DNA of 64,000 nt from Raffaelea ambrosiae (lineage: Eukaryota; Ascomycota; Sordariomycetes; Ophiostomatales; Ophiostomataceae): positions 2,095,337 to 2,159,336 of the forward strand of contig PCDI01000007.1 in the NCBI GenBank assembly GCA_002778195.1, given 5' to 3'. Position 1 is the stretch's first letter; every line of letters starts with the position of its first letter. Of the stretch, positions 1-10,770 are shown one piece after another. The position numbers and the translations under genes were made by a program. The notes beneath the pieces are model-generated. The model saw only the letters and a list, made by a program, of their open reading frames with translations, was not told the origin of the DNA and did no database searches.

Positions 1-1
1 C

Positions 2-1771
2 CATGCAGATCGTGCCTTTTCACTCCAGCAGCAGCGAAATGAAACTAGCCCATTGGATGCCCCGCCGCCCTACGAGCCGCCAGTTAAGCCCGAGCCGGCT
101 GTTCGCTACCACGCTGTGTTTCCCCCGGGCCATCCTATGCGTGCCAACTTTCCACCGTCGCCGGGTCCCGTGTCCCCTGGACTTGCAAACACGATGACTT
201 CGCAGGGTGGCATACAGATGTCAGAAGTGCCACTAACGCCCAATGGTGTGCGCAGTGCGGCTGCCACAGGAGCCACGCCACTTCCTCGCCGGCCAAATGC
301 CGCCTTTATCCCTGGGGCTATTCCGTCGTCCAGGTCAGCCACGGCTAAGGCAGAGCGGACTCGCCGACGCCACGAAAAGGAAGAAGCTGTCTCGAGACGC
401 GCCGGAAACTTGTGGCGTGGACGTGGCTGCATACCGCAGAATGGGTGTTTCGGCCGGTCTGGTAGAGAAGGTCGGAAACGGCGGCGGATCTGCATTGGTA
501 TCATCGGACTGGTATTAGGTATCGTTACCCTGGTTGTTGTTCTGGTGGTCACTTTGACTCAGCGACGCAAGCATGGCGCCGAGTCATACTCGTTCTGGCT
601 CAACGCGACCAACTTCCCTCCAGTCCCAACAGGTGTCACGACGGTTGTTGGTAGCGACAATGTCGTCTCTGTCCCTGGCTGCGTCAAGCCCCAATCCCTC
701 TGGAGCTGCACTCTTCCCAAGGAACAGCAGGAGGCGAACCAGCCGTTTGCCGGCGACCAGCCAAGTTTTGTCATCCAGATCCAGTTTGACAATAGCTCAA
801 AGGCGTTGTGGAATGTGTCGGATGTCCGCATCCCCACGCCCACGCCGGTAGCGACTAGCCAGGGTACGACGCGTGGGGCCAACACTTCTACTGCAGCAGC
901 AACGTCGACTTACAGCTTTGACACTGGCTTCACACCACAACCCCAGCCACCCTCCTTTCAAGAAATGTGGTTTCTGGGGAATACGACTGATGGCATCGTA
1001 TCGGACCGCAAAGCTGGAGAGTCGACCCCGTTTTATATTACTTTCTTGTCATCTGTGAATGCCACCGCTACAGGCCCTAACGAAGTTGTATCTCGCCGCA
1101 GTGATGACGATGGAATGGGAGACCTCGCACTTGACGGCCTCTCTTCGGGAGACACATCTAACTTCCCAGAACCTGTCTTGAATGCGGATGGGACTGGCGC
1201 GCCAGCAGTCATGCATCCGCTGCCTTTGCAGCAACCCCTGCGCCTGTATGATCGCGACCTGCCTACAGAGCACCTCGGGTTCTACACCTATTTCAACAAG
1301 ACCATCTACGTGCGGTCCATCAGATCTGGGGCCAACGTTACCGAAGACTCTGACGGTGGCGCTCCTGAGACAGAAGCATCGTACGTCGTGACGTGGATGC
1401 AAGTGCGATTTCTCGTTCAAATATGGACGAAAATGGGCAACACCACCAAGATGATTGGCTCCCCGTCCACAGGCACAACTAAGATGACCACAAACACTAC
1501 CCAACCAGGCACCTTCCCATATCCCATAACCATCACAGAAGACTTGCATGGTGGCGACTTCAGCCAGAAGGGGAATTTCGCTCGCATGGTCGACAGTCAG
1601 CAGCATATTGAGCTGGCCAATGCAACAGCTATTTTGGCTGACCTCAGTTTTGGTGGGACGTTGATCAACCATGGTACAAATCCGAGCTTCGGTGGCTTCG
1701 ACGGAGGATCGGGCGGGTGCAAATGTTCATGGGCAAATTTTGTCGGAGTAAATGGAAACACGGTTAAGTAG
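2..1771 (+). CDS. Single-pass membrane glycoprotein, 5'-truncated by window edge
   Basis: The frame is open from base 2 with no in-frame ATG near the edge, so the true start lies upstream; about 590 residues are visible. The N-terminal ~160 residues are Pro-rich and then strongly basic and look cytosolic. A hydrophobic helix at about nt 488-556 (residues ~163-185, rich in Ile/Leu/Val) is flanked by RKRRR before and QRRK after it. The ~400-residue C-terminal part contains many N-X-S/T sequons, Ser/Thr-rich linkers and a closing Gly-rich CKCSW segment, which suggests an extracellular, N-glycosylated type II protein. I see no catalytic motif. The stop is TAG at 1769-1771. QRI7 follows on the same strand. 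I recognise this as a fungal membrane protein of unknown role and cannot name a family. Confidence 0.8.
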   Translation, partial: HADRAFSLQQQRNETSPLDAPPPYEPPVKPEPAVRYHAVFPPGHPMRANFPPSPGPVSPGLANTMTSQGGIQMSEVPLTPNGVRSAAATGATPLPRRPNAAFIPGAIPSSRSATAKAERTRRRHEKEEAVSRRAGNLWRGRGCIPQNGCFGRSGREGRKRRRICIGIIGLVLGIVTLVVVLVVTLTQRRKHGAESYSFWLNATNFPPVPTGVTTVVGSDNVVSVPGCVKPQSLWSCTLPKEQQEANQPFAGDQPSFVIQIQFDNSSKALWNVSDVRIPTPTPVATSQGTTRGANTSTAAATSTYSFDTGFTPQPQPPSFQEMWFLGNTTDGIVSDRKAGESTPFYITFLSSVNATATGPNEVVSRRSDDDGMGDLALDGLSSGDTSNFPEPVLNADGTGAPAVMHPLPLQQPLRLYDRDLPTEHLGFYTYFNKTIYVRSIRSGANVTEDSDGGAPETEASYVVTWMQVRFLVQIWTKMGNTTKMIGSPSTGTTKMTTNTTQPGTFPYPITITEDLHGGDFSQKGNFARMVDSQQHIELANATAILADLSFGGTLINHGTNPSFGGFDGGSGGCKCSWANFVGVNGNTVK

Positions 1772-2197
1772 TTAAATCACGGAGTGAACGGCATAGTTAT
1801 GCGTAAGCACCTGGATCTTACCCCCTGACAATTTTTTTTCTCTTTTCTTTTTTGGACTGTCACATAGGCACACTTTTCGGCGTTCTCTTGGACTGCACGA
1901 ATGAGAAGCAGGACACCTGGTTGGTAAATGAATTGATTTCAAAATTTAGTCTGTCGTACCTCGCATTGCTCTGGAGCATTTGCGACCAGCCTTCCTTGGC
2001 AAGTGAGTTATAATATCACGTGATGAACCGTTGTGAAGGTTAGTTTATGTATTCGATATTTTTTTTTTTCGTTGCATTTGATGAACACAGGATCGTCCCA
2101 AACCACATGACACAGCGAGTTCTACAAAACATTTCCCCTTTAATAATTGTTAAAATATTTAAAGGTTGGATGTCTCCAAGTATCGTACCCTCTCAGA
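1772..2197. other. Intergenic, 3' of membrane protein / 5' of QRI7
   Basis: AT-rich spacer with T tracts (about 1830-1852 and 2057-2069). Nothing else recognised. It must hold the terminator of the upstream gene and the promoter of the downstream gene. Confidence 0.4.
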
Positions 2198-3679
2198 ATG
2201 AGCATTGTCTGCTTCCAGAGGCAGCTTCGTCAACAGCCTCGACTGGCTTCATTCTCGGCTCGGAGATGGCTTGGCAGCCAACCAGCATGGGCGCGGGAGA
2301 GATCTCCCCCAAAAATTGACAGATGGCCAAATAGCTTGGTAACTCTGGCCATCGAGACATCCTGTGATGACACTTGCGTGGCCATTTTGGAGAAGAAGAG
2401 GGAAGGCACAGCAACGTTTGAACCGGGTTCACCGAATGCACGGCTTCTCTTCGAAGAGCGAATCACCGCTGACAATCGTGCCTTTACCGGTATCCACCCA
2501 GTTGCAGCGACTGAATCACATATGTGTTTTATATCACCACTGGTGCAGCGGGCCATGCAGTATCTGCCCCAGGGTGAAAGTCAGAGGGGCAACATGCCAG
2601 ATCTTGTATCTGTTACCCGAGGGCCTGGCATGCGCGCCTCGTTGTTCACTGGATTGGCCACAGGAAAGGCTCTTGCCGTTGCCTGGCAAGTTCCTTTTGT
2701 GGGCGTCCACCACATGCAGGCCCATGCGCTTACGCCACGTCTGGTAGAGGCCTTGGAAAAGATGGAAGATGGTCCCAGCAAGTTGACCTTTCCGTACCTG
2801 TCCTTCTTGGTTTCCGGCGGTCACACACTTTTGGTCCACTCGCGCTCTTTAACGGATCATCGAGTCCTGGCAGGTGCTGACAATATAGCTATTGGCGACC
2901 TGTTGGACAAGTGTTCTCGGACCATCCTTCCCCTGGGCTGGATTGCGGCGGCTGAAGCTGAGGCTGGGCGGAGTCTCCCGTATGGAGCACTTCTGGAGTC
3001 TTTTGCGTTTGCAGGCTGTCCCGAGCTGGTTGACTCATATCAGTACCCAGCGAGACGTCAAGACGAGACTATAATGTTTGACTCGGGTCATGGATGGCGG
3101 ATCCGGGCTCCATTGTCGTCAACTGGGCCTCTTCGTCGGACTCTGCGCTTCGACTTTTCCGGCCTTTACGGCAGCGTGACCAAAATTATTAAAAATGGAG
3201 GTACGGTACAGCGTGCCGCAGAGAATGCGGAAGAAAAAAATCCACCCCAAGAGGCGACGTATGGAAAACACATACCTGACGATCAACGCCCGCTGTTGGC
3301 TCAGGCGACCATGCGCCTTGCTTTTGAACACTTGGCGAGTCGTCTTCTGTTAGTGCTCGATAGTGGATTGGGGGTTGGAGACGCAGACCTGCCTCCACCG
3401 TCATGTTTGGTTGTGTCCGGTGGTGTTGCCAGCAACTTATTCTTGCGGCGTGTTCTGCGCTCGGCACTGGACGTCCGAGGCTATGACCATTTACCATTGG
3501 TGGCACCGCCGCCGTTCCTATGTACGGACAACGCTGCCATGATAGCCTGGGCAGGAATGGAAATGTACGAAGCCGGATGGGAAAGCGATCTAGGGCAGCT
3601 GGCACTGCGCAAGTGGTCGATGGATGCAAATGAAGATGGTGGCGGAATCCTCGGTGTTGACGGCTGGATTAAACGGTAG
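2198..3679 (+). CDS. QRI7: tRNA N6-adenosine threonylcarbamoyltransferase, mitochondrial (Kae1/TsaD/Qri7 family)
   Basis: Intronless, 493 residues from the ATG at 2198. An upstream TTG extends the frame but is not a credible eukaryotic start. The first ~45 residues are Arg/Gln/Ser-rich without acidic residues until an RER segment, as in a mitochondrial targeting peptide. The body then opens with the family N-terminus LAIETSCDD. Visible landmarks are the metal-binding HHMQAH, the SGGHT nucleotide-binding loop, a divergent GDLLDK (commonly GEAFDK), VVSGGVASN, and the C-terminal CTDNAAMIAW. The family transfers the threonylcarbamoyl group to A37 of ANN-decoding tRNAs; the Qri7 branch does so in mitochondria without KEOPS. 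It converges with PRE2 across a 336-bp gap. Start choice is probable and family assignment is firm. Confidence 0.93.
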   Translation: MSIVCFQRQLRQQPRLASFSARRWLGSQPAWARERSPPKIDRWPNSLVTLAIETSCDDTCVAILEKKREGTATFEPGSPNARLLFEERITADNRAFTGIHPVAATESHMCFISPLVQRAMQYLPQGESQRGNMPDLVSVTRGPGMRASLFTGLATGKALAVAWQVPFVGVHHMQAHALTPRLVEALEKMEDGPSKLTFPYLSFLVSGGHTLLVHSRSLTDHRVLAGADNIAIGDLLDKCSRTILPLGWIAAAEAEAGRSLPYGALLESFAFAGCPELVDSYQYPARRQDETIMFDSGHGWRIRAPLSSTGPLRRTLRFDFSGLYGSVTKIIKNGGTVQRAAENAEEKNPPQEATYGKHIPDDQRPLLAQATMRLAFEHLASRLLLVLDSGLGVGDADLPPPSCLVVSGGVASNLFLRRVLRSALDVRGYDHLPLVAPPPFLCTDNAAMIAWAGMEMYEAGWESDLGQLALRKWSMDANEDGGGILGVDGWIKR

Positions 3680-4015
3680 CATATTACATGCAAGATACAT
3701 TTCAGCAGGACAATATTGTGGCTATGTGCGAGATTGATATTAAAAAAAAAATCACAACGGAACCAGATGGCACAGATGCGTTTTGTATTCGTGCAAAGAA
3801 ATCAAACGGATGCAAATGCAGCCCTAAAAGTGATTGTACAAGTTTACACGGGAACATGCAACGGGGTGTGGCTAACACCCTCCTTCCCATTTCACCACTT
3901 CCCACATTCCCGAATCATCCTGTGCAAGTGAGCAATTGACAGAATGCAAATGCCCGCTCGTATGGGTGACCTTCATCCACCTCCTGACGCCTTACAGTGC
4001 CGGTAGCTGATCACG
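3680..4015. other. Convergent intergenic spacer QRI7/PRE2
   Basis: Shared 3' region of two convergent genes. It contains a short A tract (about 3742-3750) and no recognisable gene. The small overlapping ORFs here show no family signature. Confidence 0.4.
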
Positions 4016-4987
4016 TTAATCGAGGGAACTCGTAACATTGGTAAACTCGCCCTTCTCAAGCTTTGTCTTCCAGAAGATGGGATTGGTGTCGTTAAAACCA
4101 TGCTTTACCCAGCCGTCCTCCTTGACGTGGTACAAGTTGATGAAGCCCCCCGAATAGGCATCTCTATGCGTAGCTGCCAGGATGCTGCGCCGACCCAACT
4201 CCAGCGCATCCTCCTCGGACAGGTCATAGTTGTACTCTGCGTCCAACACGCCGTAGGCAAAAGTCTGACCAGACCCCACACAAAACAGATTGCCTGCCAA
4301 CCGCGTGCCGTCAGAGTCAATGTAGTAGAGGGCCGGACCTTCCTCGGCGGTCACGCCGGCGCACATGGTGCCCATGGACAAACCCATGCCCTTGTAGCTG
4401 TATACGAGGTTGGCCAGAATTTTGGACGCGGCGGCGACGGAGATGCGACGCTTGTGCCGCAGCTCGTGCAGGCGGCACTCGCGACCGAGCCAGGCTAGCC
4501 AGTATTGGCAGTCGGCAGCACCACCGGCCATGGTACCCAGCAAGCAGCTGTTGATCTCGATGACCTTTTTGACAGTCTGGGAGGCAATCCAGTTGCCTGC
4601 GGTAGCTCGAGAGTCGGTAGCGACGATGATGCCGCCCTGGAAGCGGAAGGCGAGAGTGGTGGTACCGTGGGCGATCTTGATGGGGCAGCTGGGGTTGGAG
4701 TGGTCGTCGGTTGCAGTACGAAGCCATGCCGAGGGCTAAAAGAGAGAAGGAAGGTGTTAGCAAACGGGTCGTATTCTGCATACGGTCCTAGGACGCCTGT
4801 GACATATCACAGACACAGAAAATTATATCATTCTGAGATGAAAGTGGTATACCTGCGCTACAGGGGGCATGGCAAACTTGAGGGACAGGCCAGGCATGGA
4901 GTCGTTGCAGTCAATGCCATCGTCATCCGAAAAGTCTTCATAGTGCCGGAAGGCTGGGCGGCTGTACCGAGCCACGAGTGCATCCAT
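4016..4987 (-). CDS. PRE2: 20S proteasome subunit beta type-5 (chymotrypsin-like)
   Basis: Two exons: 4987-4853 (135 nt) and 4735-4016 (720 nt), joined in phase 0; the intron has a GTATAC donor and TTTTAG acceptor. The product is 284 residues. A 69-residue acidic propeptide ends in HG, before the catalytic N-terminal Thr70 of the TTTLAF sequence. Asp86 (mature Asp17), Arg88 (Arg19) and Lys102 (mature Lys33) of the Ntn-hydrolase active site are all present, and the SGGAADC-like helix reads GGAADC. In the 20S core this subunit performs chymotrypsin-like cleavage after autocatalytic removal of the propeptide. The start ATG at 4987 is preceded by an open frame but gives the normal family length. 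No oddities. Confidence 0.95.
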
Positions 4988-7107
4988 CTCGGGAGACGAG
5001 CCAAACCAAGTTCGAAAGGGGGTTAAAAGAGTTGGAAAAGTTTTCTTTTGGCGAATTTCGGCGATTGTCGAGGCTAAACACAATCTGGGACCACGAGAAC
5101 GACGAAAGAGACGGAAGGGAACCGAATAGACGCCGGGAAAGCAGACGAGGGCTAGATGAGTGGGACGATACAAGTGTCGTTAATTCTGATACAAGGCCGA
5201 AGAAAAATAGAAAAGGACAGTTAAGAAAGAAGAGAAAGGCGAGTGAATGTAAGAATTCGCGGCCGGGCAGGAGGGCAGCGATGGATGGTGTTGGTGATGT
5301 GGTGGTGCGGAAGGCGAGATGTTGACAGTGACCAAATGAACCAAAGGAACGGTTGGAGCTCAAGGCAGCTTTGGTGCAACGCGTGCAGCTTGCCTGCCAG
5401 TTTGCTGGGGAGTTTGCTGCAGGCGGGCCAAGCGTGGCCAATTAGAGCCGCTGTTCCCCTTTGTTGCCTTGTGGCCTGAAGGCTACCAGCTACGTACTTA
5501 CTATGCAGCAGGAAGGGCCCCTGCACGTGCTGTGTGCCTCAGGCCACAATTTTGACTGGCCCACCGAGACCAAATCATCTCGCCATGCATCTTGCATAGT
5601 ACAAAGGATACATAGTAATAGGGTATTATTACGAGCGCAAGATAGTAAGCGAATAATACGAGCTCCGTGGTCTGCTTCTCGTCGGGCTGTCTTACATGGG
5701 ACGATCTGGCCCAGAAGAACCATAGTATTTACGAGAAACGACTCAGATGGCCGCACGAGGGAACGCCAGGGAGGACAGGCGTCCAATAGTGGCATTTCGC
5801 ATCGACTTGCGGGCTTGCCAGCAGAGTTAACGGAAGACCAACGCCCGAAAGATCGGTTTCCAGGCCGCTGTAAAGCGCCTGCTTTGCCCATGCCGTTTCG
5901 CTCCTATAGCCACGAAGACCCGCCGCTTCTCCCCTGGATCGGTCTGGATTGGCAGGTTTTTCGTGCGTTCTGGCCTACCATGCAATTTACACGCCACGAT
6001 CTGCGCTCCTGCAAACAGATAATAGGGACTTTTGTTTTCGGTGGAATTCGCCCCCTAATACGCAATGGTCCAGGGACTGCATGCTATTTCCCGGCTGCTG
6101 CTGTTGTGCGGGAGTCACGAGAAACACAATCTTCTGTACTCCGCGCCTGTCCTAGTAGCTAGCAATAACGATACGCCTAAATGCAGCCATCTCGGGCTAT
6201 TGTTGTGTATCGATGTATCTTACGGACCGTCCAGAATGGAGAGTTAGAGAGTTTTTCAGTGCTTGTTTCACATTGGACCGCTGTACCATGGCCACCTTAC
6301 AGTGCATTACCTTGCCCCGCTAGCACATAGTTACTAGTCACGACATTCGCCAGCGTCCGCTAGGATGGGCCCTGTGCCCACTAGAATCTGCCCGTAGACA
6401 CCTGCAGACAGACATGCCGGGAAAATCCAACAGGGGGGTCCGATCAGCGCTGAACTCTCTGAGCAGTGCTGGGCTAATCCTCTTTTGGATTACGCTCACC
6501 CAAATCTCAGAAGTGCCACTTGGTATTACTGGATTTTCCCCCTTTCTCACGCTCAGGATTTGGCCTCCATCGTGTCAATTGTTAATCTCCTTCCTCCCTT
6601 TCACAGCTGCACCTCTCCGTCCCATTTGCACTCTCCTCTCCTTCCTTTCACCCTCCTGCCTCCCTTTCTTGGCCCCTCGGTGTCTGCCGACTGTAATCAA
6701 AGTGGGAGTCTGTTCTTACTCTACACCGTACGCGGCACACCTTCTGCATTTTCGTGTCGCTTCGACAACTTCTATTCCTGGTTTGCCTCACGTTTTCTTT
6801 CTTATTTGGTCTTGTTTTTTGCCCACCATTTTAATTACGCAACCTTCTTTTTCTTTCTTCTTCTTTTTCGGGTCTTTACTGTCCCTCTCGATTTTACCAC
6901 AGAACAGGGTATGTCTTCGATGCGATAACCATTAGGAGAACATTACACACGAAACTCGCGCGAACGATAGCGAAACCTTGACGAGACCGGACCACAAGAG
7001 TGTCAACTCCAACCGGCGACCACCCTTTTCCTACCTTGACCAAACCCCATCCTCCCCCCTTTTTCGACTGTCTCTTTTCCATCACCACCATACATAATAC
7101 ACCACCC
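4988..7107. other. Divergent intergenic region PRE2 / mannosyltransferase
   Basis: About 2.1 kb with no recognisable gene. Purine-rich on the plus strand just upstream of PRE2 (about 5000-5330). A long C/T-rich, C-poly-pyrimidine stretch at about 6540-6900 lies upstream of the mannosyltransferase; such tracts are common in fungal promoters and 5' leaders. An open frame at 5461-6162 (+) has no family signature and is not called. Confidence 0.4.
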
Positions 7108-8294
7108 ATGGCACGAGCAATGGGGCCGGTTCGTCTCAAGAAGACGAACCCCATCACGCTTCTAGTCGGTGTCGTGCTGTGCATCTTCATCGTCTACTTC
7201 CTAGTAGCATCGGGCAGCACGTCGGTAGCATCTGCTGCCCGCAGCGTCAACGCGGCCTCGCATCCATTATCTCCGCCAACTCTGCCCTTCCGGAAATCCA
7301 CCAACAAAGGCAAGCCACAACCGCCGCCCGTGACGCGGTACAACATGAACAATGTTACGACTACTTCAAACCCTGTCGAGAACCGGGAGAACATCCTCGT
7401 TCTGACCCCCATGGCTCGTTTCTACCAGGAGTACTGGGACAACCTCCTGCGTCTGACATACCCCCATGAACTGATGACGCTGGCATTTATCCTGCCTAAG
7501 AACAAGGATGGCAATGCCGCCACAGCTGCTCTCCAGGAGCAGATTACAAAGACCCAGAAATTTGGCAGCGAGAAGGATCGCTTCAAGAGCATCATCATCC
7601 TCCGTCAGGATTTCGAGCCCCCACTGCCATCCCAGGATGAGCACGAGCGCCATAAACTAGAGAATCAAAAGATTCGCCGCGCTGCCATGTCCAAGGCCCG
7701 TAACGCCTTACTTTTCACAACTCTCGGCCCGTCCACGTCATGGGTGCTGTGGCTAGACTCCGACATTGTCGAGACACCAACGGGCTTGATCCAGGATCTG
7801 GCAGCGCACGACAAGGGCATCATTGTGCCTAATTGCTACCAGCGATTTTTCAACAAGGACTCTAACAAAATGGACGAGCGGCCATATGACTACAATAGTT
7901 GGCAAGATAGCCCGACTGCGCAGGAGTTGGCACAGAAGATGGGCCCGGACGATGTTATATTTGAGGGGTATGCAGAGATGGCTACTTACCGGTCACTGAT
8001 GGCCTTCATGGCCCAGGAAGGCGAGAGTATCCACCAGGAAGTGCCTCTTGATGGCGTCGGTGGCACTGCCCTGCTCGTTAAGGCTGAAGTACACCGCGAT
8101 GGTGCTATGTTCCCGGCCTTCCCTTTCTATCACCTGATCGAGACCGAAGGCTTTGCTAAAATGGCCAGGCGTCTTGGCTGGGGCGCGACCGGTCTGCCCA
8201 ACTACAAGGTTTGTCTCCCTCCCTTTTCTCTTCTTGTCTCTCCGTTCATTCTGACGTGTTCGTCTCTTGATAGGTGTACCACTACAACGAATGA
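7108..8294 (+). CDS. MNN9: Golgi alpha-1,6-mannosyltransferase, GT62 (Mnn9/Anp1/Van1 family, mannan polymerase subunit)
   Basis: Two exons: 7108-8208 and a tiny last exon 8274-8294 that supplies the conserved C-terminal VYHYNE. The intron has a GTTTGT donor and GATAG acceptor. 373 residues. The start is the ATG at 7108 in CCCATGG context. Type II Golgi topology: a short basic N-terminus (RLKK), a membrane segment at about residues 15-35, and a lumenal catalytic domain. The DxD-type LDSD at residues 216-219 should bind Mn2+ and GDP-mannose. The GT62 signatures ENILVLTPM, MSKARNALL and DGVGGTALLVKA are clear. The family elongates the outer N-glycan mannan backbone in the cis-Golgi. Length and the MARAMGPVRLKK start favour the Mnn9 branch over Anp1/Van1; the paralogue choice is inference. 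Confidence 0.9.
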
Positions 8295-8996
8295 GCTAAT
8301 GCTACCACGCATACCAAACAACCGCAGTTGGCACAGATGTACCGACTGATAGATTTATGGCTGTTTAGCATATTCTCAACCGACAGCTTCCTGAAAAGGT
8401 CTTATACACTTGCAAGCCTGGTGCTAGATCTTATCAGAGCGCAATGCTCACAAAAACGAGAAACATATATCCCCGATGCCATTTCAAGAAACGTGCTCAT
8501 GTTTATTTTCAAACTCTTGTTCATTCTAGATTGGGAGGGAAATGGAGTCTGCTGTTTTAACTTCCAATGATTTAATTAGAATTGTGGCCAGAGGCTACGC
8601 TTGCATATGCTTTTACAGTTTCCTGCTTTCCGCCTGGGCTTGGGAGGAGGGAAGGCGTCTTTGTATATTACGACTTTGTTTAATCACCGGCTTTCTTTAT
8701 CTCTCCATTCGTGCTTATCCATTCGTCCGTGACCATCGCTATGAACTGAATGTACTGCTCCGTCGTAGAAAACGATAACAAACATACAGCCATAGTTAGA
8801 TGTTTCATAGAACACCGAATTTCCAAAATCTATCGGGCACGATGTGCTACTAGTTATGTTTTGTACGCAAACGAGGGAAGAGGAAAAAATCTTGCAAGGC
8901 GCCAATGCCCATTCATGATTTATCGTACATGGTATCACTCTTACATTGCCATCCAATTCCCGATTTGCTTCCCCATCTTCAGTTGCTCCCCTCGTC
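8295..8996. other. Convergent intergenic spacer
   Basis: AT-rich 3' region between two convergent genes. No gene or repeat recognised. Confidence 0.4.
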
Positions 8997-9656
8997 TCAT
9001 GCACCATTATACCGTTCTTCCTGGCACCACAACCGCACAAGGTAAGCTGCAGCCAAATCATCTCCAGCTCGTAGAAGTGCTGCCAGGTCAACGTTCAGCG
9101 GGCTATCTGTACCTGGTGTCGTTAGGAGAAGCCGGATTGCTCGTATGCAAGCAGCAACACTCAAGGCGGGTGTCCATGCACCGCCAGAGCTGCCAGTCGC
9201 CTGCAGCAGATCCAGACAAATTGCGCCCGTTGTCGGATGAACGTTGGCATGCATGATATGGGTAACAAAGCGAATAGTTGGCGGCTGGAGAGGATAGGCC
9301 GGGGGAACGTCAATCTGGAGGAGCCATCGTCCATCTGCTCACCATATCGTGGCGATATCAGCACAATGCTCATACATAATGTCTCTGTGCCTTGTGACAC
9401 CCCTACCTGTCCCCAGAACGCGCAGTGACTCACCATCATAACCTCCACCGAGGCCTTTCCCGTTCAGCACGGCCTGCCACTGGAAGAGGTCATCACCGTC
9501 TGCTGCGGGCCCCAGACGTTCTATCCCCCGGTTTGGGTTATTCTCTTCGGCACCGACATCTACCTTGATCGCCTCTGCGTATTCTGCCTGGTCGGCCTGC
9601 CAAGTCTCGAATTCGCGCAACAATCGGCGAGTGGCATTGCGAGTGGCGCTTGCCAT
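8997..9656 (-). CDS. PEX4: Peroxisomal ubiquitin-conjugating enzyme E2 (peroxin-4)
   Basis: Two exons: 9656-9434 (223 nt) and 9334-8997 (338 nt), joined in phase 1; donor GTGAGT, acceptor GAGCAG, candidate branch GCTGAT. 186 residues. The UBC fold begins with the RRLLREFETW helix. The active-site Cys114 lies in HPTTGAICLDLL, followed by AWTPALSV and the TTPGTDSPLNVD segment typical of E2 C-lobes; PDSPLNVD-type sequence with a short C-terminus is characteristic of Pex4. Pex4, anchored by Pex22, monoubiquitinates Pex5 so that the receptor can be recycled from the peroxisome. An acidic/Asn insertion lies before GIERL. The unspliced frames look like two unrelated short ORFs, so this gene is easy to miss. 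Confidence 0.85.
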
Positions 9657-10770
9657 GCTGGATGGCGCTGGAAGGTTCGTACAACACCTCGGCAGCACGG
9701 GGTTCTGCGACGCAGGGGTTCGCCAGTTGCAATTGGATGAAGGAAACTGTCTTTGTTCGAGAAATCCGAGTGCTGTGCAAATGTTGATGCCCCCCGTTAC
9801 CAGGATTGATATTGCATGCAGGCAGCAGCAAATGCACTTACTTCGGCGAAGACAGTTAAATACAAGCTGGGGTGGAGAAGCTCCCCGAGCAGGTGACCTG
9901 TCCGCCAATACCGCCTAGACATTAACTAATTAATTAAATCCCGAGGCAACTAGCCATATTTGTGAGAGTTGCTCTCTAATAGAGGCAGGCAATAATTCGA
10001 GAACAGCTTCTCACAATAGAGAACGGGCACGTACGAGTAGTTAGTAGTTAGGAGGTCAACATCACACTCCGACATCCATCGGCTCTGAAGTTTCAAACCG
10101 TTCCATTATTTTTCTGGCTGATACACGTTTAATCTCTTTTGACTTCCAGTCAGGGCCGGTTGGATATTGGAATTCCCAAAATCAACATGCCTAAAACCAA
10201 CCCCAACCCCCTCCCCCAAACATTAAAAAAAATTTGGACGAAGTCTGACGAAATAGTTAAGCTCATGGCGTTTAATGAAATACATGTATATATGACAAAT
10301 AAATAACAAATTACATAGAATAGAAACCTTTCGTGAGAACATTGAAAAATAAAATGCAACCGCCGACATGATATATTGAATGTGACTGTCCCTATTATGG
10401 GAAAGTGGCGTGCCCGTAAACACCGAAAAAAAACCTGATCGCTATCACCCTTAGACCCTTCTCTCCTTGCTCTGACAGCTTTGATCGCCTCGCGTATTAT
10501 GTTTCGTGTATGTTCATCATGTGCCTTCCGTTTAATGGTGTCATGAGCCGAAAAGAACCACAGGCAATGCCTGTTGGAGAGGTTCTGTGAATGCGAATAT
10601 GATTGCGTGTGTATGTGTGTGCGTGTGCGTGTGCGTGTGCGTGTGCGTGTGCGTGTAGTGCGTGCGTGTTGGCCGGGGAAGGAGGGGGGGTTATTTCGAG
10701 GCCGTTAGTGAGGGAGATGGTAAAGTGTGCCTGCCAGTGTCTGTCTGTCCGTCTCGCAAGGAACAAGTTA
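9657..10770. other. Intergenic with GTGTGC microsatellite
   Basis: About 1.1 kb. It is AT-rich at 10080-10430 and carries a GTGTGC simple repeat near 10604-10657, probably in the 3' UTR of the minus-strand gene that follows. No gene recognised. Confidence 0.4.
10604..10657. repeat. (GTGTGC)n microsatellite
   Basis: About seven to eight near-perfect copies of GCGTGT/GTGTGC, with a (GT) shoulder on the left side. It lies about 115-165 bp beyond the stop codon of the minus-strand Ser/Pro-rich gene, so it is likely transcribed in that gene's 3' UTR. Confidence 0.9.

Noticed and set aside
1049..1672. 207-codon antisense ORF inside the membrane-protein gene
   Set aside because: Shadow of a real coding frame on the other strand.
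5461..6162. 233-codon plus-strand ORF in the PRE2/MNN9 gap
   Set aside because: No domain, no signal peptide, atypical composition and no splice context; looks like chance in a GC-moderate gap.
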